From Pseudomonadota bacterium (lineage in GTDB: Bacteria > Pseudomonadota > Alphaproteobacteria > Caulobacterales > Caulobacteraceae), in the NCBI GenBank assembly GCA_023412655.1, contig JAEYNH010000072.1:1-57770 (forward strand): DNA of 57,770 nucleotides, given 5' to 3'. The notes under the pieces were generated by a model that was not told where the DNA came from, did not search any database, and saw only the letters and a list, made by a program, of their open reading frames with translations. The translations under genes and the position numbers were made by a program. This document shows positions 25,438 through 35,264 of this stretch, one piece after another; within the stretch, counting starts at the first letter, position 1, and each line of letters opens with the position of its first letter.

Positions 25438-27492
25438 ATGTCCCCGAAGACCGCCCAAGCTTCCCTGTTCGACGACGCGCTCAACCCGGCCCCGGCCTCG
25501 CCGCTGGCCCAGAGCCACGAGCCGCGCCCTGAGCCTGCGGTCGTCGAAGCCAAGCCCGGCGGCGGCTATTCGGCCAAGGACATCGAGGTCCTCGAGGGCC
25601 TGGAGCCGGTGCGCAAGCGGCCGGGCATGTATATCGGCGGCACCGACGAACGAGCGCTGCACCACCTCTTCGCCGAAGTGCTCGACAACGCCATGGACGA
25701 GGCCGTCGCCGGCCACGCCAAGGTCATTGAAGTCTCCCTTGACGCCGAGGGTGCGCTGACGGTCCGCGATGACGGCCGCGGCATTCCCGTCGATCCACAC
25801 CCGAAGCATCCGGGCAAGTCGGCCCTGGAAGTGATCATGACCGTCCTGCACTCGGGCGGGAAGTTCTCGGGCAAGGCCTACGAGACCTCCGGCGGCCTGC
25901 ACGGGGTTGGCGTCTCGGTGGTCAACGCCCTGTCCGAGCGCGTCGAGGTCACCGTCTTCAAGGATGGCTTCGAGTGGCGGCAGGCCTTCACCCGGGGCAA
26001 GCCGCTGGGCGGCATCGAGAAGATCGGCCCCACCCGCAAGAAAGGCACGGCGATCACCTTCCTGCCCGACCCGGTGATCTTCGGGGACGGGGCGGCGTTC
26101 AAGCCGGCCCGACTCTACCGCATGGCGCGCTCGAAGGCCTATCTGTTCGGCGGGGTCGAGATCCGCTGGAAGTGCGACGCCTCTCGCATCCACGACCAGA
26201 CGCCGCCCGAGGCGATCTTCCGCTTCCCCAACGGCCTCGCGGATTTCCTGGCCGAGCGGATCAAGGGCCTGGAGACGGTCACGCCAGAGCCCTTCACCGG
26301 GCGCTACGAGCGCACCGGGGAGGCGGGCAAGGTCGAGTGGGCGGTCGCCTGGACGCCTGCAGGTTTCGGCGAAGCCGACAGTTTCATCCAGTCCTACTGC
26401 AACACCGTGCCGACGCCCGAAGGCGGCACGCACGAGAGCGGTTTCCGGGCGGCGCTCACCCGTGGCCTCAAACAGTACGCCGAATTGATCGGCGAGAAGC
26501 GCGGCGGGATCATCACCGCCGATGACGTGGTCGCCCAGGCCGGCAGCCTCGTCAGCGTCTTCATCCGCGACCCCGAATTCCAGGGCCAGACCAAGGAGAA
26601 GCTGTCCTCCAGCGAGGCCCAGCGGCTGGTGGAAAAGGCCATCGCCGACCCGTTCGACCACTGGCTGACGGCCCAGCCCAAGGCGGCGAGCGCCCTCCTT
26701 CAGTTCGTCGTGGAGCGGGCCGAAGAGCGCCTGAAGCGGCGCAAGGACAAGGAAGTCGCCCGCGCCTCCGCCACGCGCAAGCTGCGCCTGCCGGGCAAGC
26801 TGGCGGATTGCGCCGGCAACGCCATCGACGGCGCCGAGCTGTTCCTGGTGGAAGGCGACTCGGCCGGCGGTTCGGCCAAGCAGGCCCGGGACCGGAAGAA
26901 CCAGGCGATCCTGCCCCTGCGCGGCAAGATCCTGAACGTCGCCTCGGCCTCCACTGACAAGTTCGGCGGCAACAAGGAGCTTTCCGACCTGCTGCTCGCG
27001 CTCGGCGTGCAGCCCGGCTCGAAGTTCAAGGAAGAGGATCTGCGCTACGAACGGATCATCATCATGACCGACGCGGACGTAGACGGCGCCCACATCGCCA
27101 GCCTGCTGATCACCTTCTTCTTCCGCACCATGCCGGATCTGATCCGCTCCGGCCGCCTGTACCTCGCGCTGCCGCCGCTCTACCGCATCAGCCATGGCGG
27201 CAAGGCGGTCTACGCCAAGGACGACGCCCACAGGGACGAGCTTCTGGCCTCGGAGTTCAAGGGCAAGAAGCCCGAGATCAGCCGGTTCAAGGGCCTGGGC
27301 GAGATGATGCCGGCGCAGCTGAAGGAAACCACCATGGACCCCAAGACGCGGACCCTGGCCCGCGTCGTGCTGCCCCGGGCCGAAGAGACGGTGGAGGACC
27401 TGGTGGAGGCGTTGATGGGGCGTAAGCCCGAACTCCGCTTCCGCTTCATCCAGGAGAACGCCGAGTTCGCCGCCGCCGACCTGGACATCTAG
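25438..27492 (+). CDS. parE: DNA topoisomerase IV subunit B
   Basis: ParE is the ATPase subunit of topoisomerase IV, which unlinks sister chromosomes. The 684-residue protein has GHKL-ATPase motifs (VLDNAMDEA, DDGRGIP, GGLHGVGVSVVNAL), VRKRPGMYIGG, the TOPRIM EGDSAGGSAKQARDRKNQA (from 472) and DADVDG (545-550), and the C-terminal RFKGLGEM domain. The N-terminal tail carries QASLF at residues 7-11, which resembles a sliding-clamp-binding pentapeptide. Its 154-nt upstream gap holds a CCGACCG/CGGTCGG inverted repeat but no clear promoter. Confidence 0.96.
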   Translation: MSPKTAQASLFDDALNPAPASPLAQSHEPRPEPAVVEAKPGGGYSAKDIEVLEGLEPVRKRPGMYIGGTDERALHHLFAEVLDNAMDEAVAGHAKVIEVSLDAEGALTVRDDGRGIPVDPHPKHPGKSALEVIMTVLHSGGKFSGKAYETSGGLHGVGVSVVNALSERVEVTVFKDGFEWRQAFTRGKPLGGIEKIGPTRKKGTAITFLPDPVIFGDGAAFKPARLYRMARSKAYLFGGVEIRWKCDASRIHDQTPPEAIFRFPNGLADFLAERIKGLETVTPEPFTGRYERTGEAGKVEWAVAWTPAGFGEADSFIQSYCNTVPTPEGGTHESGFRAALTRGLKQYAELIGEKRGGIITADDVVAQAGSLVSVFIRDPEFQGQTKEKLSSSEAQRLVEKAIADPFDHWLTAQPKAASALLQFVVERAEERLKRRKDKEVARASATRKLRLPGKLADCAGNAIDGAELFLVEGDSAGGSAKQARDRKNQAILPLRGKILNVASASTDKFGGNKELSDLLLALGVQPGSKFKEEDLRYERIIIMTDADVDGAHIASLLITFFFRTMPDLIRSGRLYLALPPLYRISHGGKAVYAKDDAHRDELLASEFKGKKPEISRFKGLGEMMPAQLKETTMDPKTRTLARVVLPRAEETVEDLVEALMGRKPELRFRFIQENAEFAAADLDI

Positions 27493-27517
27493 GAACACGG
27501 CAGAGCCTGAGCCCGTT
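27492..27517 (+). promoter_or_regulatory. Probable EcfG/SigT general-stress promoter
   Basis: GGAAC (27492-27496), 17 nt, then CGTT (27514-27517) is a full match to the GGAAC-N16/17-CGTT general-stress pattern. It begins at the last base of the parE stop codon and lies about 25 nt before the hypothetical gene's ATG. Confidence 0.55.
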
Positions 27518-27541
27518 GATCCGGCGAATGAGGAGCCGGAC

Positions 27542-28027
27542 ATGGCCAAATCCAGGAAGAAATCCGCCAAGGGAGGCGACGCCCTCCCGAAGCGCATCGC
27601 GGGCGTGAAGGTGCCCAAGGCGGTCCGTAAGGGCCGCTTCGCGGAACTGCTCGCCTCGCGACAGGGCCAACACCTGATCGCTGAGGCGATCCTGGGGGCC
27701 GGGGCCATCGCGGCCGGGGTCAAGGCCAAAAACGACCCGAAACTGCGCAGCGTGGCCAAGGACGCCAAGGACAGCCTCGTGCAGGCTGGCGGCGATACGG
27801 CCGGCGCCGTCAGTGGCGCCGGCGCCACCCTCGCCTACGCCCTGTCCGAGGCGGCCCGAGCGTTCGCCGAAGCCCTCCGCAAGGGCGGCCCGGTCGAGGC
27901 GCGGAGCTTCAGCGCCGACGAGGAGGCCCAGACCTGGACCCCCGACTACGGCGCCCCAGAACCGCAGGCCGAGGCTACGGGCGCCCGGAAAAAACAGCCG
28001 AAGGCCCCGGACGCGCAACCGCTCTGA
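27542..28027 (+). CDS. Hypothetical Ala/Lys-rich protein, candidate stress gene
   Basis: The 161-residue protein has a Lys-rich start (MAKSRKKSAKGG), a central amphipathic part with AEAILGAGAIAAGVKA, an Ala/Asp-rich helix region (VAKDAKDSLVQAGGDTAGAV), and a charged, Pro-rich tail. It has no signal peptide and no recognised domain. The composition resembles small alphaproteobacterial stress-associated or DNA-associated proteins. AGGAG lies upstream of the ATG, and a general-stress-type promoter lies just before it. Function is unknown. Confidence 0.7.
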   Translation: MAKSRKKSAKGGDALPKRIAGVKVPKAVRKGRFAELLASRQGQHLIAEAILGAGAIAAGVKAKNDPKLRSVAKDAKDSLVQAGGDTAGAVSGAGATLAYALSEAARAFAEALRKGGPVEARSFSADEEAQTWTPDYGAPEPQAEATGARKKQPKAPDAQPL

Positions 28028-28236
28028 CGTTCGCTGGGCCAGAACACGACAGGGCGGCGCGGCCTGCGGAGCCGCATCGGCGCGGCGTCGTCGACCACCT
28101 CGCCGCCTTCGGCCTCCGCCGCGCCTTGGGCCTCGCCGAGTGGCGCGCACGCCGCGAGATGGAAGGGGAGTTGCGCCGGCTGCGGCCTCAGTTCTACCGG
28201 GGCTTCATCCAGGTGAACTTGATCCGTATGCGCTAA
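28021..28236 (+). pseudogene. Coding-like stretch without a good start, possible gene remnant
   Basis: The 355-nt gap between 28028 and 28382 contains a frame ending at 28236 that reads RGVVDHLAAFGLRRALGLAE, WRARREMEGELRRLRPQFYR and GFIQVNLIRMR. Third codon positions are almost all G or C, as in real genes here, yet no ATG or GTG opens the frame; the nearest starts are TTG at 28126 and an internal ATG. It may be a short gene with an unusual start or the tail of a decayed gene. No homology is recognised. The rest of the gap holds the rhlE promoter. Confidence 0.35.
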
Positions 28237-28274
28237 GCGATTGCGGCTCATGGACCCTGCACGTTGCGAGCGCG

Positions 28275-28302
28275 TTGACTTAGGCGGACCTCCCCGTATG
28301 TT
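28275..28302 (+). promoter_or_regulatory. Probable promoter of rhlE
   Basis: TTGACT (28275-28280), a 16-nt spacer and TATGTT (28297-28302) form a good sigma-70-type promoter about 80 nt upstream of the rhlE ATG. Confidence 0.5.
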
Positions 28303-28382
28303 CCGCGCGCGCGGCGATGTCCGCCTGCGCCGTCGCGCGCGTCTGCCTGCCATCCTGGCGAGCGCCGCCCTACCGGTAGCTA

Positions 28383-29930
28383 ATGACCGAATTCTCTGAC
28401 CTTGGCCTCTCGCCTGCGACCCTCAAGGCCGTCGCGGAAACAGGCTACACCACCGCTACGCCCATCCAGGCTCAGGCGATTCCCGTGGCTCTAGTCGGCA
28501 AGGACGTCCTGGGCATCGCCCAGACGGGCACCGGCAAGACCGCAGCTTTCACCCTGCCCATGATCGACCGCCTGGCCGCCGGCCGGGCCAAGGCGCGCAT
28601 GCCGCGCGCCTTGGTGATCGCACCAACGCGCGAACTGGCCGACCAGGTGGCGGCCTCGTTCGACAAGTACGCCCAGGGCCAGAAGCTCTCCTGGGCGCTG
28701 CTGATCGGCGGCGTGTCGTTCAAGGACCAGGAGCAGAAACTGGACCGCGGCGTCGACGTGCTCATCGCCACGCCGGGCCGTCTGCTCGACCACTTCGAGC
28801 GCGGCAAGCTGCTGATGACCGGCGTGCAGATCATGGTGGTCGACGAAGCCGACCGCATGCTCGACATGGGCTTCATTCCCGACCTCGAGCGCATCTTCAA
28901 GCTGACGCCAGCCGCCAAGCAAACCTTGTTCTTCTCGGCGACCATGCCGCCCGAGATCACGCGGCTGACCAAGCAGTTCCTGAAGGATCCGGTGCGGATC
29001 GAAGTGGCCAAGCCCGCCACGACGGCCGAGACCATCACCCAGTACCTGGCCCCGATCCCCACGACGGATCCCAAGGCCAAGCGCACGGCCCTGCGGGAGC
29101 TGATCGCCCGGTCGGACATCAACAACGGCATCGTCTTCTGCAACCGGAAGACCGAAGTCGACATCGTCGCCAAGTCGCTGAAGAAGCACGGCCTGGATGC
29201 CGCCGCGATCCACGGCGACCTCGACCAGGCGACGCGCACGCGCACCCTGGAGAGCTTCCGCAACGGCGGGCTCAAGCTGCTGGTGGCCTCCGACGTGGCG
29301 GCTCGCGGCCTGGACATCCCGGCGGTGAGCCACGTCTTCAACTTCGACGTGCCCCATCACGCCGACGACTATGTCCACCGCATCGGTCGGACTGGCCGCG
29401 CCGGCCGGACCGGCGAGGCGTTTATGATCACCACGCCGGCCGACACCAAGAACCTCGACAAGGTTCTCAAGCTGATCGGCAAGACTCCCGAGACGGTGAT
29501 CCTCGACCTCGACTGGGCCAACATCAAGGATGAGCCCCGCGCCAGCCGCAGCCGCGGCAAGGACGCCGGCCGCAGCAGCCGGGACCGTGGCCGCGATCGC
29601 AAGCCGCGGGAAGATCGTCCGGGTCGCGAGGAGAGCCCCGTCGAGGCCGCCGCCCCTGCGCCGGCCGAAGAGGCGCCCCGCCCCCGCCGCGAGCGCACCG
29701 AGCGTCCAGAGCGGACGGAACGGCCGGAACGTGCCACGCGCGCCGAACGCCCGGACCGGGCGGAGCGACCGGAGCGTTCTGAACGCCCCGACCGCGCCGA
29801 TCGGCATGAGCGCGGCGATCGCCAGCGCCGGGCGGACCGCGACGACGGCGCCCCGGTGGTGGGATTTGGCGCGGACGTGCCGGCGTTCCTGCTTCGGGCC
29901 CCGCCGATCCGCGCCAAGGACGACGACTGA
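28383..29930 (+). CDS. rhlE: DEAD-box RNA helicase, RhlE-like
   Basis: The 515-residue ATP-dependent RNA helicase has a Q-motif with TATPIQAQAIP, Walker A AQTGTGKT, PTRELADQ, TPGRLLDHF, DEAD (154-157), SAT, ARGLDIP and HRIGRTGRAGR. The first 385 residues form the helicase core. A disordered tail of about 100 residues follows, made of Arg/Glu/Asp repeats of the ERPER type, and the protein closes with the hydrophobic GFGADVPAFLLRAPPI. RhlE-type enzymes act in ribosome assembly or RNA decay, and the basic tail probably binds RNA. Confidence 0.93.
   Translation: MTEFSDLGLSPATLKAVAETGYTTATPIQAQAIPVALVGKDVLGIAQTGTGKTAAFTLPMIDRLAAGRAKARMPRALVIAPTRELADQVAASFDKYAQGQKLSWALLIGGVSFKDQEQKLDRGVDVLIATPGRLLDHFERGKLLMTGVQIMVVDEADRMLDMGFIPDLERIFKLTPAAKQTLFFSATMPPEITRLTKQFLKDPVRIEVAKPATTAETITQYLAPIPTTDPKAKRTALRELIARSDINNGIVFCNRKTEVDIVAKSLKKHGLDAAAIHGDLDQATRTRTLESFRNGGLKLLVASDVAARGLDIPAVSHVFNFDVPHHADDYVHRIGRTGRAGRTGEAFMITTPADTKNLDKVLKLIGKTPETVILDLDWANIKDEPRASRSRGKDAGRSSRDRGRDRKPREDRPGREESPVEAAAPAPAEEAPRPRRERTERPERTERPERATRAERPDRAERPERSERPDRADRHERGDRQRRADRDDGAPVVGFGADVPAFLLRAPPIRAKDDD
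29691..29840 (+). repeat. Low-complexity ER/PE/DR repeats in the rhlE tail
   Basis: About 50 codons encode degenerate repeats of a five- to six-residue unit (ERTERPER, ERATRAERPDR, ERPERSERPDR, and so on). These give an alternating-charge disordered segment after the helicase core. Confidence 0.7.
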
Positions 29931-30029
29931 CGCCGTTCCGGCGGGCCTTAACCGCACGTTTGCCCGTCTGGCCTAACCTCCCCGCCGGTCGCTGACGCCC
30001 CAGGCGGCCGAGGTTGTGAGGCGCGGCGC

Positions 30030-31073
30030 ATGTCCACCGATGTCGAGACATCACTGAGAGGCCCCAAGGCCTACGAGCTCGCGCGCAGGGCTATCCAGGC
30101 CATGGAGGCTAATCAGGTCTGGCCCACAGCGCTGAATTTCGAGCTCTGGGTCCACTATGTGGCGGCGCGGGACTCCGCCCTGGCCACCGAGATCGACACC
30201 CTGATCGGGACGGGCGAGCCCTTCACCGACGCCGTGGGCGAGCAGCTGGCCGCCCAGTTCCTGCCCAAGGCCAAGCTGAACGGCGAAATCCTCGAAGCAG
30301 GCCAGACCCTTTCGAAGGAACTGGACAGCGTCTCGCGGGCCATCGAGTCCGCGCGGGAGTCCTCCGAGGCCTACGGCCAGCAGCTGGCCGATGCGAGCGA
30401 GTCCCTCGACGGTGAGGACGCCCAGGCCATCAAGTCGATGGTGGAGAGCCTGACCGTCGCCACCCGCAAGGTGCGCGAGGAAAACCACGCCCTCGAAAGC
30501 CAGCTGCACGACACCACCGCCGAGCTCACCCGCTTGCGCGAGCACCTCGAACAGGTCCGCCGCGACGCGATGACCGACGCCCTGTCGGGGCTCGCCAACC
30601 GCAAGGCCTTCGACGAGGCCCTGGAACGCGCCTGCGGCCAGCCGGAAAGCGCGGTCACCCTGGCCGTCATCGACATCGATCACTTCAAGAGCTTCAACGA
30701 CACCTGGGGCCACCAGACTGGCGACCAGGTGATCCGTTATGTGGCCAGCGTCATCGGCCGCTCCAGCCCCTCGCCTCGCGTTGCGGCGCGCTATGGCGGC
30801 GAGGAGTTCGCGATCATCTTCCCGGGCGAGACGGCGCGCACGGCCCTGGCGGTGCTGGAGGCGGTTCGTGAGGAGGTGTCGTCGCGTATCCTCAAGCGCC
30901 GCTCCACCAACGAGGACCTCGGCGCTATCACCATTTCGGCGGGCATAGCCGAGCGGAAGGCCGGCGAAGGCCCCCTCAGCTTGGTGGAACGGGCCGACGG
31001 GGCGCTCTACGCCTCCAAGCGGGGCGGCCGCAACCGCACCTCCTGCGCCGACCCCATCGCCGCCGCGGCCTGA
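30030..31073 (+). CDS. Diguanylate cyclase (GGDEF domain), soluble
   Basis: The 347-residue protein makes cyclic di-GMP from two GTP. The N-terminal half (start MSTDVETSLRGPKAYELARR, then helices with EANQVWPTALNFELWVHYVA) ends in a coiled coil of about 60 residues. The C-terminal GGDEF domain has DALSGLANRKAFDEAL, IDIDHFKSFNDTWGHQTGDQ and the active-site loop RYGGEEF (GGEEF 256-260). No RxxD inhibitory site is seen five residues before it, so product feedback may be absent. There are no membrane segments. The architecture recalls Caulobacter DgcB, but this equivalence is only a suggestion. Confidence 0.9.
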   Translation: MSTDVETSLRGPKAYELARRAIQAMEANQVWPTALNFELWVHYVAARDSALATEIDTLIGTGEPFTDAVGEQLAAQFLPKAKLNGEILEAGQTLSKELDSVSRAIESARESSEAYGQQLADASESLDGEDAQAIKSMVESLTVATRKVREENHALESQLHDTTAELTRLREHLEQVRRDAMTDALSGLANRKAFDEALERACGQPESAVTLAVIDIDHFKSFNDTWGHQTGDQVIRYVASVIGRSSPSPRVAARYGGEEFAIIFPGETARTALAVLEAVREEVSSRILKRRSTNEDLGAITISAGIAERKAGEGPLSLVERADGALYASKRGGRNRTSCADPIAAAA

Positions 31074-31147
31074 AGCGCACGTTTCCCCTTGGCTGACGCC
31101 GGGGTATCTTCCCTTCAATCGGCCCAACGAGCTGAAGGGAGGACGCC

Positions 31148-31942
31148 ATGGACGGCGCTCAAGGTGCGAACAAGGTCCGCACGCAGGTCGACGCCGGCGT
31201 CGGCGTCATCACGCTTTCCGACCCCTCCACGCTCAACGCCGCCGGCCTGGAGCTGATGGAACAGCTCGCGACGGCCTTTGTGGCGATGGTCGACGATGAC
31301 TCCGTGCGGGCCATCGTGATCACCGGCGATGGGCGTGGGTTCTGCTCCGGCGCCAATCTCTCCGGTGGGCGGTCAACCGACTCCGGCAAGGGTCCGAACC
31401 AGGCGCTCCTCAAGGTCTACAACCCCTTCGTCACGCAGATCCGCCGCTCGCCCAAGCCGGTAGTCGCCGGCGTGAACGGCGTGGCCGCCGGCGTCGGCGT
31501 TTCGCTGGCCCTGGCTTGCGACCTCGCCGTGGCGGCCGAGAGCGCCTACTTCCTCCTCGCCTTCCGCCGGATCGGCCTCGTACCCGACGGCGGGGCCACC
31601 TGGCTGCTCCCGCGGCTGGTGGGCAAGGCGCGTGCCATGGAGCTGATGCTGCTGGGCGAGAAGCTGCCAGCCAGGACGGCGGCCGAGTGGGGCCTGATCA
31701 ACAAGTGCGTCGCCGACGGGGAGCTGATGGAGGCCACCATGGCCTATGCGCGCGCGCTCGCCGACGGCCCGGCCTCGCTCGGTATGACGCGCAACCTGGT
31801 CTGGGAGGCGTTGGACGCGCCCTGGCACCTTCAGCTGGAGGCCGAGGCCTATGCGCAAGGCCACGCCGGCCGGACGGACGACGCCAAGGAAGGCGTCATG
31901 GCCTTCCTCCAGAAGCGACCGGCGGAGTTCAGGGGCCGCTAG
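31148..31942 (+). CDS. Enoyl-CoA hydratase/isomerase family protein, PaaG-like
   Basis: The 264-residue crotonase-fold enzyme has oxyanion-hole segments GFCSGANLSGG and GVNGVAAGVGVSLALACDLA, and the catalytic-loop pattern RRIGLVPDGGATWLLPRLVG. The aspartate in VPDGG is typical of PaaG-like isomerases of aromatic epoxyacyl-CoA, but the substrate cannot be fixed here because no paa or beta-oxidation partners are nearby. A GGGAGG-type site precedes the ATG. Its stop overlaps the convergent 2TM gene by 4 nt. Confidence 0.88.
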   Translation: MDGAQGANKVRTQVDAGVGVITLSDPSTLNAAGLELMEQLATAFVAMVDDDSVRAIVITGDGRGFCSGANLSGGRSTDSGKGPNQALLKVYNPFVTQIRRSPKPVVAGVNGVAAGVGVSLALACDLAVAAESAYFLLAFRRIGLVPDGGATWLLPRLVGKARAMELMLLGEKLPARTAAEWGLINKCVADGELMEATMAYARALADGPASLGMTRNLVWEALDAPWHLQLEAEAYAQGHAGRTDDAKEGVMAFLQKRPAEFRGR

Positions 31943-32211
31943 CGCTTGCTCCGGAGGCGCTCCAACTCTTCCTCGATCATTCGGTTACGCAGGTTGTCGC
32001 CGTCAAAATAGACGGTGACGCCATGCGCAAGCAGGCCGATCCCCCAGCCGAACATTGGCCACTGAACCCACCAGTCTCCAGGCGTGGTCACGAAGTTGAT
32101 GAGGGCGAGACCCGCATTGACGATGGCGTAGGCCATCAGGTGGGCGCGGAATCCAAGCTTCATGTCGGCGCGGCGCACAGCCAGCCGGTGCAGTTCGGCG
32201 TCGTCGGTCAT
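31939..32211 (-). CDS. 2TM domain-containing small membrane protein
   Basis: The 90-residue protein has two hydrophobic helices (about 27-42 and 51-69: LMAYAIVNAGLALINFV and WPMFGWGIGLLAHGVTVYF) flanked by charged ends, with the conserved W-x-x-WPMFGWG-GL-H layout of the 2TM domain family (PF13239). In other proteins this module sits beside LytTR regulators or histidine kinases. Here it is free-standing and of unknown role. It ends 4 nt inside the enoyl-CoA hydratase gene, in the opposite direction. Confidence 0.85.
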   Translation of the reverse strand: MTDDAELHRLAVRRADMKLGFRAHLMAYAIVNAGLALINFVTTPGDWWVQWPMFGWGIGLLAHGVTVYFDGDNLRNRMIEEELERLRSKR

Positions 32212-32256
32212 GGCAAGTCCCCGTGAGACCGGGGAAGATAACGCCGATTTTCCCGC

Positions 32257-32652
32257 CTAATCCAGCTTCGCAGGCTCGATCGTGACGCTTTCGCCGCAGC
32301 CGCAGGCGTCGGTCTCGTTCGGATTGTGGAACACGAACTTGGCCGAGAGCTTGCTGACCTCGTAGTCAATCTCCGAGCCGATCAGGAACAGCACCGCCTT
32401 GGGTTCCACCAGGATGGTGACACCCTTGTCTTCGACCACCTCGTCCATGGGATCGATGTTTTCGGCGTATTCCAGGATGTATTCCTGGCCTGCGCAGCCC
32501 CCGTTCTTCACACCTACCCGCAGCCCGGCATACGGCTTCTCGGCCTTGGCCATGATCTCGCGCACGCGCTCGGCCGCACGCTCGGTGAGCGTGACCACCT
32601 TAGGGCGCGGGCGCCGCTGGCGCGGCTGGGGGGTGAGTTCGAGGTTGTCCAT
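32257..32652 (-). CDS. sufA: A-type Fe-S cluster carrier SufA
   Basis: SufA receives assembled clusters from SufBCD and passes them to target enzymes. The protein of about 131 residues has VVTLTERAAERVREIMAKAE, the first cysteine in VGVKNGGCAGQEYILEY, and the C-terminal CGCG pair in ETDACGCGES. The ATG at 32652 overlaps the sufT stop (TGATG). It is the last gene of the Fe-S operon. Confidence 0.92.
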   Translation of the reverse strand: MDNLELTPQPRQRRPRPKVVTLTERAAERVREIMAKAEKPYAGLRVGVKNGGCAGQEYILEYAENIDPMDEVVEDKGVTILVEPKAVLFLIGSEIDYEVSKLSAKFVFHNPNETDACGCGESVTIEPAKLD

Positions 32653-33023
32653 CAGAACATGTTGAGTTGCAGCTTGGCTTCGTCGCTCATCCGTGACGGG
32701 TCCCATGGCGGATCGAAGACCAGCTCGACCCGGCAGGAGCGGATCTCGGGAATTTCCTTCACGGCGTCTTCGACCCAGCCAGGCATCTCACCGGCCACCG
32801 GACAGCCGGGCGCGGTGAGCGTCATATCAATGGCGACGTCCTTGTCGTCCGAGACGTCGACCTTGTAGATCAGGCCCAGCTCATAGATGTCGACCGGGAT
32901 TTCCGGGTCATAGACCGTCTTCAGCTTCTCGATGAGCTGGTCGGTCAGCTGGTCCAGCTCCGCCTGGGAGAGCGGGGCCGAAGGCTGGGTTTCGATCGGG
33001 GCGCCGTCGTCCATTCCGTCCAT
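32652..33023 (-). CDS. sufT: SufT-type DUF59/MIP18 protein
   Basis: The 123-residue protein carries the MIP18-like core TVYDPEIPVDIYELGLIYKV and LTAPGCPVAGEMPGWVEDAV with the conserved DPE and TAPGCP motifs. SufT assists Fe-S protein maturation, especially under high demand. It lies 1 nt downstream of sufS and overlaps sufA. Confidence 0.92.
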   Translation of the reverse strand: MDGMDDGAPIETQPSAPLSQAELDQLTDQLIEKLKTVYDPEIPVDIYELGLIYKVDVSDDKDVAIDMTLTAPGCPVAGEMPGWVEDAVKEIPEIRSCRVELVFDPPWDPSRMSDEAKLQLNMF

Positions 33024-33024
33024 C

Positions 33025-34235
<1,211 letters not shown>

Positions 34236-34239
<4 letters not shown>

Positions 34240-35264
34240 CGGCGCAGCCCCTCCTCGAGCCAGCGCGCTGCGACGTCGCGGGCCCCTTCGTGGCCGATGC
34301 GGTCCACCACCTCACCAAGGAAGGCGCCGGTGAGCAGCGCCCGGGCCTCGGGCTCGGGGATGCCGCGCTGGCGGGCGTAGAACAGGGCGTCCTCGTCCAA
34401 GGCGCCCACGGTATTGCCGTGCGCGCAGGAGACGTCGTCGGCGTAGATTTCCAACTCAGGCTTCGCGTCCACCTCGGCGCGGTCCGAGAGGATCAGGGCA
34501 TGGTGGCCCATCCGCGCGTCGGTGCGATCGGCGCCCTCGGCCACGATGATGCGCCCCTGGAAGACGCCGCGGGCCTGGTCGCCGGCGACACCCTTGGTGA
34601 GTTGGTCTGTGGTCCCATCGACGGCGCGGTGGTCGACCACCGTGGTGAGGTCAGCGTGGCCCTTGTTCGCCAGGACATAGACCCCGTCCAGGCGCAGATC
34701 CGCGTGGCCGCCGGGATGACGGACCTGCGTTTCCAGCCGCTGGCGCCGGGCGCCCGAGGTCAGAACGGTCTGGGCGAAGGTGGCCCCCGGTGCGAGTTGC
34801 ACCTCCGCCTGGCTCACCGAGACGGCGTCGGCGCTGTCGGCGGCGAGGACGATGCGCTCCACACTGGAACCTTCGGCCATCTGGAAGGCGAGCGCCGTAT
34901 GGGTGAGGTAGCTCCCCTCCCCTTCATAGCTTTCCAGCAGGATGAGCCGGGCGCCGTCGGCCACCGTTACGGACACCTCGGCTGCATGGGCGCCATCCCC
35001 GCGGGAGACGAGACGCAGGGCCATGGTCCGGCGATCGCCGGGGCCAACCTCGATGCGAACCGGCGCAGCACCGTTGCCGACGACGCAAACGTCATCGGCA
35101 AGGGCGTCGAACGGGCCCGCGCCCAGACTGGCGGCGTCCAGTGGCGCGGACGGCGGCGGCGCCTCGCGGATCAGGCTCCGCAGGTCGGTCCAGCGCCAGT
35201 CCTCGTCCCGCCTGCCGGGGAGCTGTGCGGGATCGCGCGTGCGGATGGCGGCGGCGATGTTCAC
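34236..35264 (-). CDS. sufD: Fe-S scaffold protein SufD
   Basis: SufD pairs with SufB in the SufBC2D scaffold. The 342-residue protein shows DEDWRWTDLRSL, the beta-helix core with GVYVLANKGHADLTTVVDHR, SFQ-type region GVFQGRIIVAEGADRTDARM, CAHGNTVGALDEDALFYARQ and RGIPEPEARALLTGAFLGEV with the family's conserved histidine and acid residues. It overlaps sufC and sufS by 4 nt each, indicating tight coupling. Confidence 0.94.

Noticed and set aside
25399..27828. 809-codon minus-strand frame over parE
   Set aside because: Antisense shadow of ParE despite its length; no motif, and it overlaps the parE start.
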